Shown: positions 1 to 7,580 of the stretch, piece by piece | Position numbering within the stretch: position 1 is the stretch's first letter | Layout: each line of letters starts with the position of its first letter | From: an uncultured Prevotellaceae bacterium | GTDB lineage: Bacteria; Bacteroidota; Bacteroidia; Bacteroidales; Bacteroidaceae | Direction of reading: 5' to 3' | Length of the DNA: 64,000 nucleotides | Assembly (NCBI GenBank): GCA_902789415.1 | Contig: CADAOD010000012.1 | Location: 1 to 64,000, forward strand | Notes under the pieces: model-generated | Seen by the model: the letters and a program-made list of their open reading frames with translations, nothing else | The model's database searches: none | What the model was told of the DNA's origin: nothing | Position numbers and translations under genes: made by a program

Positions 1-98
1 AGGATGCAGGTTTCATGACACGTGATAGCCGTGAGGTTGAGCGTAAGAAGCCAGGTCGTCCAAAGGCACGTCGTCGCTTCCAGTTCAGTAAGCGTTAA
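1..98 (+). CDS. rpsI: 30S ribosomal protein S9, C-terminal end (partial)
   Basis: Only the last 31 codons are in the window (reading from base 3, stop TAA at 96-98). The end is strongly basic and finishes [11 protein letters not shown], the characteristic S9 tail, which reaches into the ribosomal P site. S9 is normally about 128 residues, so roughly three quarters lies before the window. It is followed by rpsB and tsf in the same direction, the usual Bacteroidetes order (rplM-rpsI-rpsB-tsf), so a shared transcript is likely. Confidence 0.93.
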   Translation, partial: DAGFMTRDSREVERKKPGRPKARRRFQFSKR

Positions 99-218
99 TC
101 CGCCGAAGAACTTAGCGAACAGTTTAGTATCTAAACCCGTTGGATTCCTTTGGACTACCATCGGGCTGATTCTGGACAGAATTAAAAAGAAAGTAAACAA
201 TTTAAAAGAATTAAGAAA
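99..218 (+). promoter_or_regulatory. rpsI-rpsB intergenic leader with two hairpins
   Basis: The 120-bp gap holds two adjacent predicted stem-loops. The first is GTTTAG-TAT-CTAAAC at 122-136. The second pairs CCCGTTGG (136-143) with CCATCGGG (158-165), with one T-T mismatch. No TAnnTTTG promoter box was seen. Autoregulatory rpsB leaders bound by S2 are known in other bacteria; that this is one is inference. Confidence 0.35.
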
Positions 219-1028
219 ATGTCAAGAACAAATTTTGATCAGTTGCTGCAGGCTGGCTGTCATTTCGGTCACCTGAAGCGTAAGTGGAACCCCGCTATGG
301 CTCCTTATATCTACACAGAGCGTAACGGTATTCACATCATCGACCTGCATAAGACAGTAGCCAAGGTTGACGAGGCTGCTGAGGCCCTGAAGCAGATTGC
401 CAAGAGTGGCAAGAAAATCCTGTTCGTCGCTACTAAAAAACAGACAAAGGAAGTGGTTGCTGAGAAGGCTGCAAGCATCAACATGCCATATGTTATCGAG
501 CGTTGGCCAGGTGGTATGCTCACAAACTTCCCCACAATCCGTAAGGCCGTTAAGAAAATGGCGAACATCGACCGTCTGATGCAGGATGGAACCTACTCAA
601 ACCTCTCAAAGCGTGAGCTGCTGCAGATCACACGTCAGCGTGCTAAGCTGGAGAAGAACCTGGGTTCTATCGCCGATCTGACACGTCTGCCAAGTGCACT
701 CTTCGTAGTTGATGTACTGAAGGAGAATATTGCCGTTCGCGAGGCTAACCGTCTGGGTATCCCCGTATTCGGTATCGTTGATACCAACTCTGATCCTAAC
801 AATATCGACTTCGTTATCCCTGCAAACGACGATGCTAAGGATTCTGTAGAGGCTATTCTGAATGCCTGCTGCACCGCTATCGCCGAGGGTATCGAGGAGC
901 GTAAGGTAGAGAAGGCCGACGAGAAGGCTGCTGATGCTCAGGCTGAGGGCGACGAGGCTAAGGCTAAGCGTGCTCCACGCAAGGCCCGCAAGGACGCTGA
1001 GCCAAAGGCTGAGGCTGCTGCTGAGTAA
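219..1028 (+). CDS. rpsB: 30S ribosomal protein S2
   Basis: S2 is a small-subunit ribosomal protein needed for S1 binding and for joining mRNA to the 30S subunit. The 269-residue product starts MSRTNFDQLLQAGCHFGHLKRKWNP and carries family signatures such as FVATKKQTKE, ERWPGGMLTNF and the C-terminal IPVFGIVDTNSDPNNIDFVIPANDDA. After about residue 225 there is a low-complexity tail rich in Ala, Lys and Glu, which is longer than in E. coli S2 (about 240 residues). The ATG at 219 is the only sensible start. tsf follows after 38 bp, the near-universal rpsB-tsf pairing. Confidence 0.97.
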   Translation: MSRTNFDQLLQAGCHFGHLKRKWNPAMAPYIYTERNGIHIIDLHKTVAKVDEAAEALKQIAKSGKKILFVATKKQTKEVVAEKAASINMPYVIERWPGGMLTNFPTIRKAVKKMANIDRLMQDGTYSNLSKRELLQITRQRAKLEKNLGSIADLTRLPSALFVVDVLKENIAVREANRLGIPVFGIVDTNSDPNNIDFVIPANDDAKDSVEAILNACCTAIAEGIEERKVEKADEKAADAQAEGDEAKAKRAPRKARKDAEPKAEAAAE

Positions 1029-1066
1029 TACATTATAGATTAAACATTAAAAGATTAAAGATTAAA

Positions 1067-2065
1067 ATGGCTATTTCAATTGATGATATCAAGAAGCTTC
1101 GCGCAATGACTGGTGCTGGTCTGGCTGACGTAAAGAAGGCTCTGACCGAGGCTGAGGGCGACTTCGACAAGGCCAAGGAGCTCCTGCGCGAGCGTGGCCT
1201 CGCTATTGCTGCTAAGCGTAGCGACCGTGAGACATCTAATGGTTGTGTACTCGTTAAGAGCGTTGATGGCTTCGCTGCTATGATCGCCCTGAAGTGTGAG
1301 ACCGACTTCGTTGCTAACGGTGCCGATTTCATTGCTCTTACTCAGAGCATCCTCGACGCAGCCATCGCTGCTAAGGCTAAGGATATTGAGGCTGTTAAGG
1401 AGCTCACTCTGGCTAATGGTCAGAAGGTTCAGGACGCTGTAACACAGCGTTCTGGTATCACAGGTGAGAAGATGGAGCTGGATGGCTACCTGACTCTCGA
1501 GGGTGAGAACATCGAGGTTTACAACCACATGGCAAAGAACACTCTCTGCACCATGGTTCAGACCAACAAGCCCGCTGCCGAGCAGGGTCACCTGGTAGCT
1601 ATGCAGGTTGCTGCTATGAAGCCAGTAGCTCTCGACGCTCAGAGCATCGATCCAAAGATTCTCGACGAGGAGTATAAGACCGCTGTTGAGAAGACTAAGC
1701 TCGAGCAGGTTCAGAAGTTCGTTGATATGAAGCTTAAGAAGGCTGGTTTGAATCCCAACCTGGTTGATTCTGAGGATCACATCGAGAGCAACATGTCGAA
1801 GGGCTGGCTGACACAGGAGCAGGCCGACGAGGCTCGCAAGATCATTGCTGATGCAAAGGTTGAGGGCGAGGCTAACCTGAAGATGCCAATGATTGAGGGT
1901 ATCGCTAAGGGTCGTGTTGAGAAGTTCAAGAAGGAGAACTGCCTGGTTGACCAGGAGTTCCAGTTCGGCGACGGCGACAAGGCTACTGTTGCTCAGTGGC
2001 TCGCTAAGCAGGACAAGGATCTTAAGATCGTTGCCTTCCAGCGCTTCACACTCGTTGCTGACTAA
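1067..2065 (+). CDS. tsf: Translation elongation factor Ts
   Basis: EF-Ts is the guanine nucleotide exchange factor that recycles EF-Tu. The N-terminal UBA-like domain (KKLRAMTGAGLADVKKALTE) is followed by the hallmark CETDFVANG near residue 80, which contacts EF-Tu. The product is 332 residues, longer than E. coli EF-Ts (283). It follows rpsB after a 38-bp AT-rich spacer made of ATTAAA heptads, and a strong intrinsic terminator ends the unit 22 bp after the stop. Both rpsB and tsf use a narrow, ribosomal-protein-like codon set (GCT, AAG, GGT). Confidence 0.97.
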   Translation: MAISIDDIKKLRAMTGAGLADVKKALTEAEGDFDKAKELLRERGLAIAAKRSDRETSNGCVLVKSVDGFAAMIALKCETDFVANGADFIALTQSILDAAIAAKAKDIEAVKELTLANGQKVQDAVTQRSGITGEKMELDGYLTLEGENIEVYNHMAKNTLCTMVQTNKPAAEQGHLVAMQVAAMKPVALDAQSIDPKILDEEYKTAVEKTKLEQVQKFVDMKLKKAGLNPNLVDSEDHIESNMSKGWLTQEQADEARKIIADAKVEGEANLKMPMIEGIAKGRVEKFKKENCLVDQEFQFGDGDKATVAQWLAKQDKDLKIVAFQRFTLVAD

Positions 2066-2086
2066 TCAGATTAGCAATATATCGGG

Positions 2087-2119
2087 ATCGGCATTGCGCA
2101 AGCAGTGCCGATTTTTTTT
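2087..2119 (+). terminator. Intrinsic terminator of the rpsI-rpsB-tsf operon
   Basis: ATCGGCATTGC and GCAGTGCCGAT form an 11-bp stem (one G-T pair) around a GCAA tetraloop, followed by eight T residues at 2112-2119. Confidence 0.93.
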
Positions 2120-2152
2120 GTGCCATTGTGCTATAGTTACAATTCTTTTTCG

Positions 2153-2160
2153 TAATTTTG
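2153..2160 (+). promoter_or_regulatory. -7 promoter box of the PfkB kinase gene
   Basis: TAATTTTG matches the Bacteroidetes -7 consensus TAnnTTTG and lies 20 bp before the ATG, just after the tsf terminator. No well-spaced -33 TTTG is evident. Confidence 0.6.
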
Positions 2161-2180
2161 CAGCGATAAATCCAAAACAC

Positions 2181-3140
2181 ATGAGAAAAGTTATAGGAAT
2201 AGGAGAAACCATACTTGATATTATCTTCAGGGACGAGCAGCCTATAGGTGCTGTGCCTGGAGGTTCGATGTTTAACGGACTGATATCGCTTGGTCGTAGC
2301 GGCGTAGATGCGGCTTTTATCAGCGAAACGGGTAACGACCGTGTGGGCCGTCGCATCATCAGTTTCCTGGAGGATAATCATGTTGATGCCTCGAATATCA
2401 GCGTGTATCCCGAGGCTAAATCGCCCGTATCTCTGGCGTTTCTGAATGAGTGTAACGATGCCGAGTATATCTTTTATAAGGACCATCCGCACGACCGTCT
2501 GGAGTTTATCACGCCCGATATCCAGCCTAACGATGTGGTGATGTTTGGCTCGTTCTATGCCATCAACCCCGTTATCCGTCCACAGATGCTGGCATTCCTG
2601 CAGTATGCACACGAGCAGGGCGCCATTCTTTACTACGATGTAAACTATCGTGCGTCGCATCTCAAGGATCTGGTAAAGGTTACGGCCAATATCCTTGAGA
2701 ACTTTGAGTTGGCCGATATTATCAAAGGTAGCTCGGAGGATTTTGAGAATATGTATAACAAGACGGGTGCCGATAGCGTGTATCGTTCGCAGATTGATTT
2801 CTACTGCAAGAACTTTATCTATACGCAGGGTGCCCAGCCTATCGAGTTCCGTGCGCAGGGTGGTTTGGCTAAGCAGTATCCCGTAGCGCCCACACAAACG
2901 GTTAGTACCATTGGTGCTGGCGACAACTTTAATGCTGGTTTTGTGTACGGACTGCTGAAGTATGGTGTGACGCGCGATATGCTGTACGAGGGCGTTGATG
3001 CGGCTATCTGGGATAAGGTGATAGCCGAGGCCCAGCAGTTTGCAGCCAATGTGTGTGGTAGCATCAATAACAGCGTTGACCCCGCCTTTGGCGATGCCAA
3101 GAAAGCCGAATACCAAGCCGCCCTTGCTGCAATGGAATAA
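2181..3140 (+). CDS. PfkB-family carbohydrate kinase (fructokinase-like)
   Basis: This is a ribokinase/PfkB-fold sugar kinase that transfers phosphate from ATP to a sugar. Starting at ATG 2181 (MRKVIGIGETILDIIF) the product has 319 residues. It has the N-terminal PfkB signature region (GGSMFNGLISLGRSG) and the C-terminal catalytic signature STIGAGDNFNAGF, whose Asp is the family's general base. A longer frame opens upstream from 1893 but runs through tsf and its terminator, so 2181 is preferred and fits the -7 box at 2153. A convergent terminator separates it from the helicase. The closest fit is fructokinase; the exact sugar cannot be read from the sequence. Confidence 0.85.
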   Translation: MRKVIGIGETILDIIFRDEQPIGAVPGGSMFNGLISLGRSGVDAAFISETGNDRVGRRIISFLEDNHVDASNISVYPEAKSPVSLAFLNECNDAEYIFYKDHPHDRLEFITPDIQPNDVVMFGSFYAINPVIRPQMLAFLQYAHEQGAILYYDVNYRASHLKDLVKVTANILENFELADIIKGSSEDFENMYNKTGADSVYRSQIDFYCKNFIYTQGAQPIEFRAQGGLAKQYPVAPTQTVSTIGAGDNFNAGFVYGLLKYGVTRDMLYEGVDAAIWDKVIAEAQQFAANVCGSINNSVDPAFGDAKKAEYQAALAAME

Positions 3141-3180
3141 AAAAATAGCCTCGCAAAACGCGGGGCTATTCTGTTTTATT
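3138..3180. terminator. Bidirectional terminator between convergent genes
   Basis: AATAGCCTCGC and GCGGGGCTATT form an 11-bp stem around AAAAC (3144-3170). An A-run on the left and a T-rich stretch on the right let it serve the sugar kinase (plus) and the helicase (minus). It overlaps the helicase stop codon by a few bases. Confidence 0.8.
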
Positions 3181-4978
3181 TCTTTTTCTTGCGGGGTTTG
3201 CGCATGGCCCAGCCTTCTTCGCTAAAGTCGGGCTCGTCGCCTTTAAAACCGCGTGGGGCCTTGCCCATCAGTTCGCGCCAGTTATCTTTCTTTTGGTGCT
3301 TGGGTTTGCTTGAACGGTCGCCACCCTTGCCCTGTCGGTCGCCGCCTTTGCTGGTATCGTTGGCATCATTACAACGCACCGTCTGGCCCTTGTAGCGGAT
3401 GCCACTCAGCTGCAACATTACCTTTTTGGCATCCTTTTCGGGCACCTCAAAGTACGAAATGTTATCCAGCAGGTCGATATGCCCCACCTCCTGTCGTCCG
3501 CCCACAAAGCGGTTCAACGTCTGCATCAGTTCGCCTGGGTAGAAACCGTTGCGCTTACCAAGGTTGATAAACAGTCGGCGGTAACCCTTCTGTGGCTTGT
3601 TCTGCAGCTTCTGCTTGTCGCTCTGCTGTCGGCGGTCCTTCTTTTCAGCCACCACTGGCTCAATCTCAGGCGCATCGGCATAGTAGGCCAGGAACTTACC
3701 AAACTCAAGCGATACTATCTTTTTTATCAGCTCATCTTTGTCGATATACTCAAAGTAGCGGTTGATATCCTGCATGAATGGGGCAATCTCTTCGTCGTCA
3801 ACATCTGTCTTTACTATCTGGTCCATCACCTTATAGAGCTGTTTCTTGCAGATCTCTTCGGCAGATGGAATCTCGGCCTTTACAAACTCTTTGCCGATAA
3901 TCTTCTCGATGTTACGAATCTTGAATTTTTCGCGGCTGTGAACAATCGAGATAGATGTACCTTTCTTGCCGGCACGACCTGTACGGCCTGAGCGGTGAGT
4001 GTAGCTCTCGATGTCATCGGGCAATCCAAAGTTGATGACGTGCGTCAGGTCGTCAACGTCCAGTCCGCGGGCAGCCACGTCGGTAGCTACCAGCAGCTGT
4101 GTAAGGTGGTTGCGGAACTTCTGCATGGTAAGGTCGCGCTGCTGCTGACTCAGATCGCCATGCAGCGACTCGGCGTTGTAGCCGTCCTTTATCAGTTTGT
4201 CGGCCACCTCCTGCGTTTCCAGCTTAGTGCGGCAGAAGATAATCGCAAAAATGCGTGGATAGTAATCTACAATACGCTTCAGTGCCAGATATTTATCCTT
4301 GGCATTCACCATATAATAGATGTGGTTAACGCTCTCGGCGCCCTCGTTGCGGCTGCCCACAATTATCTCTTTGTAGTCGTGCAGATATTTCTTGGCTACA
4401 CGTTCTACCTCTTTGCTCATAGTGGCCGAGAACATCAGCGTGTGATGATCGGCCGAGAGCTCTTCGAATATCTCGTTGATACTGTCAGAGAAGCCCATGT
4501 TCAGCATCTCATCAGCCTCGTCAAGTACAATGTTTGTTACCTGCTCCAGGCGGGCATAGCCGCGGTGCATCAGGTCAACCAGTCGGCCAGGTGTGGCCAC
4601 GATAATCTCAACGCCCTTTTTCAGCGCGCGCATCTGTGGCTCGATGGCAGCGCCACCGTACACCGCCTCAACGTGCAGGCCGTCGATATATTTGGCAAAG
4701 TCGCGCAGGTCGTCGGCTATCTGCAGACAGAGCTCACGTGTTGGCGAGAGCACCAATGCCTGCGTGTAACGCTGCGTGGTGTCGATGCGTTCAAGCAATG
4801 GAATACCGAACGCTGCTGTTTTTCCGGTACCAGTCTGGGCTAGGGCTATCACATCGTTTTCGTTGCCCAGCAGGTATGGTATTACCGCCTCCTGTACAGG
4901 CATCGGGTGCTCGAACCCTAACTCCTCGATGGCTTTGCGAATCTGCTCGCAAACGCCTAATTCTTCAAATGTCTTCAC
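3176..4978 (-). CDS. DEAD-box ATP-dependent RNA helicase with DbpA-type RNA-binding domain
   Basis: The 600-residue protein unwinds RNA duplexes, probably in ribosome assembly or mRNA turnover. Ordered motifs are visible: Q motif near residues 22-29 (FEHPMPVQ), Walker A AQTGTGKT (47-54), PTRELC, TPGR, DEAD in VLDEADEMLNMGFSD, SAT, and HRSGRTGRAGKKG in the second RecA-like domain. A DbpA/CsdA-type RNA-binding domain follows at about 460-540 (YRRLFINLGKRNGFYPGEL), then a Lys/Arg-rich tail ending RKPRKKKK. It belongs to the DeaD/CshA group; the rRNA target is unknown. Transcription starts from a promoter that overlaps that of the LOG gene. Confidence 0.95.
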   Translation of the reverse strand: MKTFEELGVCEQIRKAIEELGFEHPMPVQEAVIPYLLGNENDVIALAQTGTGKTAAFGIPLLERIDTTQRYTQALVLSPTRELCLQIADDLRDFAKYIDGLHVEAVYGGAAIEPQMRALKKGVEIIVATPGRLVDLMHRGYARLEQVTNIVLDEADEMLNMGFSDSINEIFEELSADHHTLMFSATMSKEVERVAKKYLHDYKEIIVGSRNEGAESVNHIYYMVNAKDKYLALKRIVDYYPRIFAIIFCRTKLETQEVADKLIKDGYNAESLHGDLSQQQRDLTMQKFRNHLTQLLVATDVAARGLDVDDLTHVINFGLPDDIESYTHRSGRTGRAGKKGTSISIVHSREKFKIRNIEKIIGKEFVKAEIPSAEEICKKQLYKVMDQIVKTDVDDEEIAPFMQDINRYFEYIDKDELIKKIVSLEFGKFLAYYADAPEIEPVVAEKKDRRQQSDKQKLQNKPQKGYRRLFINLGKRNGFYPGELMQTLNRFVGGRQEVGHIDLLDNISYFEVPEKDAKKVMLQLSGIRYKGQTVRCNDANDTSKGGDRQGKGGDRSSKPKHQKKDNWRELMGKAPRGFKGDEPDFSEEGWAMRKPRKKKK

Positions 4979-5006
4979 TTCTGTTTTGTTTATTTATCCT
5001 TATTCG

Positions 5007-5041
5007 TTTGCAAAGATACAAAAATATTTGTAATTTTGCAA
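5007..5041. promoter_or_regulatory. Overlapping divergent promoters (helicase and LOG gene)
   Basis: Plus strand: -33 TTTG at 5007-5010, 20 bp spacer, -7 TAATTTTG at 5031-5038. Minus strand: -33 TTG (complement of 5039-5041), 20 bp spacer, -7 TATCTTTG (complement of 5011-5018). The two promoters occupy the same roughly 35 bp, so simultaneous occupancy is unlikely (inference). Confidence 0.8.
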
Positions 5042-5046
5042 GCATT

Positions 5047-5580
5047 ATGAAAATATGTGTGTTTTGTTCGGCCAACGACAAGATTGATGTCGAGTTTTTT
5101 ACGCTTACAGCCGAGCTTGGCGAGTGGGCGGCCCATAACGGTCATAGCATCGTGTATGGCGGTGTTAACCAGGGCCTGATGGAGTGTGTGGCTAAGGCTG
5201 CCAAAACGGCTGGCGGCCGTACCATTGGTGTGGTGCCTACTAAGGTAGAGGAGAGCGGACGTACCAGCGATTACGTAGAGATTGAGATTCCTTGCGATAA
5301 CCTGACCGACCGCAAGCAGCTGATGATGGACCAGAGCGATGTTTTTATAGCCCTGCCAGGCGGCATCGGCACGCTCGACGAGGTGTTTACTATTGCCGCA
5401 TCGGCCACCATCGGCTATCACCACAAGCCTGTCATCCTATATAACATGAAAGGCTTCTGGGATCAGCTGATAGCCTTGATGGACGATCTGCAGGCCCGTG
5501 GCATGATCCGTGGCGATTGGCACCAGTACATCAAAGTGGCCGAGAGCTTAGAGGATATTAAAACTCTTTGCGGTTGCTAA
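5047..5580 (+). CDS. LOG-family protein (nucleoside 5'-monophosphate phosphoribohydrolase)
   Basis: LOG (Lonely Guy, TIGR00730) proteins release the free base from nucleotides such as AMP or cytokinin riboside monophosphates. The 177-residue product has the family signature PGGIGTLDE at 104-112 and the N-terminal Rossmann segment MKICVFCSAND. Upstream in-frame sequence extends to 4636 but lies inside the helicase gene, and the -7 box ends only 8 bp before ATG 5047, so that start is chosen and the mRNA is probably leaderless. The protein is soluble with no signal peptide. The physiological substrate in Bacteroidetes is not established. Confidence 0.88.
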   Translation: MKICVFCSANDKIDVEFFTLTAELGEWAAHNGHSIVYGGVNQGLMECVAKAAKTAGGRTIGVVPTKVEESGRTSDYVEIEIPCDNLTDRKQLMMDQSDVFIALPGGIGTLDEVFTIAASATIGYHHKPVILYNMKGFWDQLIALMDDLQARGMIRGDWHQYIKVAESLEDIKTLCGC

Positions 5581-5587
5581 GCAGCTC

Positions 5588-5626
5588 AAAAAAGCCCCCA
5601 AGAGTTTTTGGGGCTCTTGAGGGCTT
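5588..5626. terminator. Bidirectional terminator (LOG gene / HU-smalltalk operon)
   Basis: AAGCCCCCAAGAG (5592-5604) pairs with CTCTTGAGGGCTT (5614-5626), one mismatch. Read on the minus strand the stem is followed by six T residues (5588-5593), so it is the better terminator for the HU-smalltalk transcript; it lies 12 bp after the LOG stop on the plus strand. Confidence 0.8.
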
Positions 5627-5634
5627 CTTAAGGT

Positions 5635-5739
5635 TTACAGGCTGCCTACACAACTGGTGGCGCCCAGCGCTGTCACAATCGCAGTGGCAATCGATGCAAT
5701 CATCTGCAGGATAAACTTCATGGTTTCTTTCTTACTCAT
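5635..5739 (-). CDS. Smalltalk-family small protein
   Basis: A 34-residue ORF: MSKKETMKFILQMIASIATA, then IVTALGATSCVGSL. The SKKETMKFILQ start and hydrophobic, Ala/Thr-rich remainder match the Bacteroidetes 'smalltalk protein' family, short proteins commonly encoded beside an HU-family gene. The hydrophobic stretch at about 8-27 could be a membrane segment, and the TSC near the end resembles a lipobox, but that would leave only four residues after the Cys. It lies 64 bp downstream of the HU gene on the same strand and upstream of a terminator, so they are probably co-transcribed. Function is unknown. Confidence 0.8.
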   Translation of the reverse strand: MSKKETMKFILQMIASIATAIVTALGATSCVGSL

Positions 5740-5803
5740 AATGGTTAAGGTTTTAATGGTTGATGTTTAATGTGGTGAGCGGTGGGGCCTAAGCCCCTAT
5801 CCG

Positions 5804-6310
5804 CTAATCGCCGTTCGACTCGTTGCCGCCGCCGGTATTGCCACCTTGGTTGCCGCCTCCCTGGTTGGTTGGATCTTCATCGTCTACATCTTTGTAGTCG
5901 GTAAAGTTCTTAGGCAGCTCGGTCACGTTGCCGGCCTTGGTAAGCTCCTGTCGGGTAAACTCGCCAGTGGCACGGGCGCGCAGGTACACGCTGTCGATGT
6001 GCTTGGTGGTCGAGAAATCCTCGCTCTTCAGGGCACCGCCCTTGGCAGTCTCGATACCTGCCGAGAAGATAGCCAGGTTAGGCAGCTTAACGGCCTTGCC
6101 CTCCAGCACCAACTCGCGGATACATTCTACCATGTCGGTCAGCATACCCTTGATGGCTCCCTTAGAGTAGGGCGTGTTGTGGCTCGACATGTGCTTGGCC
6201 AGCTCGTCCAGGTCGATGGTTTTGCCGATGGTAACGGCGCGTGCAAACCAACGTCCGTAAACGGCACTCTGCTTGTTCTTGTTCTGATACTTACGATAAA
6301 ATACACTCAT
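5804..6310 (-). CDS. HU-family DNA-binding protein (HU-HIG type)
   Basis: The 168-residue protein has the Bacteroidetes HU-like (HU-HIG, integration host factor-like) fold: N-terminal MSVFYRKYQNKNKQSAVYGR, a helical segment LDELAKHMSSHNTPYSKGAIKGMLTDMVECI and a beta-rich part VKLPNLAIFSAGIETAKGG. After about residue 140 it ends in a disordered Gly/Asn-rich tail (NQGGGNQGGNTGGGN). HU-like proteins bend and compact DNA; this variant is usually found next to smalltalk and a VapE/primase-like gene in Bacteroidetes, and both occur nearby here. The promoter at 6357-6388 is near consensus. A role in a phage-derived or satellite-like cassette is inference. Confidence 0.87.
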   Translation of the reverse strand: MSVFYRKYQNKNKQSAVYGRWFARAVTIGKTIDLDELAKHMSSHNTPYSKGAIKGMLTDMVECIRELVLEGKAVKLPNLAIFSAGIETAKGGALKSEDFSTTKHIDSVYLRARATGEFTRQELTKAGNVTELPKNFTDYKDVDDEDPTNQGGGNQGGNTGGGNESNGD

Positions 6311-6345
6311 AATGGTTAAAATTTAAATGGTTAATACTAATGTTG

Positions 6346-6361
6346 TTTTGACGATGCAAAG
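6346..6361. repeat. 16-bp inverted repeat, left copy
   Basis: TTTTGACGATGCAAAG here is the exact reverse complement of 10188-10203. The two copies bound the restriction-modification operon. This copy covers the last five bases of the HU -7 box and the start of the HU transcript. Confidence 0.85.
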
Positions 6362-6388
6362 GTACAACAATTTTGGTGCGAAACCAAA
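6357..6388 (-). promoter_or_regulatory. Promoter of HU-smalltalk operon
   Basis: Minus strand: -33 TTTG (complement of 6385-6388), 20 bp spacer, -7 TACCTTTG (complement of 6357-6364). This leaves a leader of about 40 nt before the HU start. Confidence 0.85.
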
Positions 6389-6713
6389 TCCAAAGGCCCT
6401 TGCACTGCAAAAATTTGTTAACGCTACGTTTACGCCTCGCAAACATAATATTTGCCCCTCGCAAACGCACCGTTTACAAATCGCAACAGCCCCGCATACT
6501 TTGTGACTGTGATTCTGTGACAATAAGTTCCCTCGCAAAATCGCAGCCACAACCCCCACCGTATAGTTTAAAAATAATATAATATATTATATTATTTTTA
6601 AGTACCCACCGCCCAATTCTCGTACCTCCTTAATGTCACAAAGTCCAAAGTCACAAGGTGTAATTTTATGTGTAAAATTGTATTTGGTTGTAGATAATCT
6701 CAGAAATAATTTG
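6389..6713. other. Gene-free 325-bp segment between HU and methyltransferase genes
   Basis: No plausible coding sequence was seen. It contains a cluster of GTGA/GTGAC motifs at 6502-6522, a perfect AT-rich palindrome at 6568-6601, and 10-bp inverted repeats ACTTTGTGAC (6498-6507) and GTCACAAAGT (6635-6644) flanking the palindrome. It marks the left edge of the restriction-modification insert. Confidence 0.6.
6568..6601. repeat. 34-bp perfect AT-only palindrome
   Basis: The sequence from 6568 (TTAAAAATAATATAATA) is followed directly by its exact reverse complement. It could form a cruciform or a weak hairpin in RNA, or bind a dimeric protein. There is no T-run beyond the stem, so a classical terminator is unlikely. 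Confidence 0.8.
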
Positions 6714-6721
6714 TACCTTTG
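6714..6721 (+). promoter_or_regulatory. -7 promoter box of the restriction-modification operon
   Basis: TACCTTTG matches TAnnTTTG exactly, 22 bp before the methyltransferase ATG. A TTG at 6688-6690 is 23 bp upstream, slightly long for a -33 element. Confidence 0.7.
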
Positions 6722-6743
6722 CCACAAAAATAAATATTGAAAT

Positions 6744-7580
6744 ATGTTAGAAGAGTATTTGAATAAGATAATAAACGGCGATTGTTTGGAGGTCCTAAGA
6801 AAGCTTCCAGATGAGAGTATTGATTTGGTTGTAACTTCACCGCCCTACAATTTAAAAAATTCTACCGGAAACGGTATGAAAGACGGTCGTGGTGGAAAAT
6901 GGGCCAACGCTGCACTTATTGAGGGCTATGAGAATTATGATGATTGTATGCCCAATGATGAGTATGCTAGATGGCAGCATGAGGTCCTTTTAGAGTGTCT
7001 TCGCGTAATTAAAAATGATGGTGCCATTTTCTACAATCATAAATGGCGAGTTCAGGCAGGTTTGATACAAGATAGAAGAGATATTGTGTATGATGTACCT
7101 CTCCGCCAGATTATTATATGGCAACGTAAAGGTGGCATCAATTTTAATGCTGGTTATTTCCTGCCTACCTATGAAGTTATTTATCTTATTGCTAAGAAGA
7201 ATTTTAAGTTGGCCCCTCACAGTAACAGATATGGTGACGTTTGGGATATAATGCAAGAACAGCGTAATGACCATCCAGCCCCATTCCCTGTTGAACTGAT
7301 AGATAGAATTGTTTCGTCCACAACTGCTCAGATTATATTAGACCCCTTTATGGGGTCTGGTACAACGGCAGTCGTTGCTGCTGGTCTTGGACGTGATTTT
7401 ATAGGTATTGAGAAATCCGCAAAGTATTGCGAATCTGCAATGGAACGGCTCGAAAAGAACAAGATTAACCCTGAAGTGGCTAAGTTCCACCAGCCAACGC
7501 TCTTCTCTGAGATTGCAACAATTCCCCCGAAACGTAAGTCCCAAAAGAAAGATGAGTACCGTATTGAAAACCTTTTCTAA
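6744..7580 (+). CDS. Site-specific DNA methyltransferase (N4-cytosine/N6-adenine type)
   Basis: The 278-residue enzyme transfers a methyl group from S-adenosylmethionine to an exocyclic amino group of DNA. Catalytic motif IV TSPPYNL (31-37) comes before the AdoMet-binding motif I DPFMGSGTT (about 199-207), the beta-class order. TSPPY fits N4-cytosine methylases and some N6-adenine ones. Because the next gene resembles MvaI/BcnI, whose partners make N4-methylcytosine in CCNGG-type sites, N4-cytosine is the better guess (inference). Its 3' end overlaps the endonuclease gene by 29 bp. The gene is visibly more AT-rich than its core-genome neighbours, consistent with transfer. Confidence 0.9.
   Translation: MLEEYLNKIINGDCLEVLRKLPDESIDLVVTSPPYNLKNSTGNGMKDGRGGKWANAALIEGYENYDDCMPNDEYARWQHEVLLECLRVIKNDGAIFYNHKWRVQAGLIQDRRDIVYDVPLRQIIIWQRKGGINFNAGYFLPTYEVIYLIAKKNFKLAPHSNRYGDVWDIMQEQRNDHPAPFPVELIDRIVSSTTAQIILDPFMGSGTTAVVAAGLGRDFIGIEKSAKYCESAMERLEKNKINPEVAKFHQPTLFSEIATIPPKRKSQKKDEYRIENLF

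Noticed and set aside
1076-1780. Long minus-strand ORF opposite tsf
   Set aside because: It is a shadow of the highly biased tsf codon use; the tsf protein is unmistakable.
1893-2180. Upstream extension of the PfkB kinase frame
   Set aside because: It runs through tsf and its terminator and encodes an Arg/Ser-rich sequence unlike any PfkB protein.
3995-4843. 282-aa plus-strand ORF opposite the helicase
   Set aside because: The sequence reads as a hydrophobic shadow of the DEAD-box gene, without domains or a promoter.
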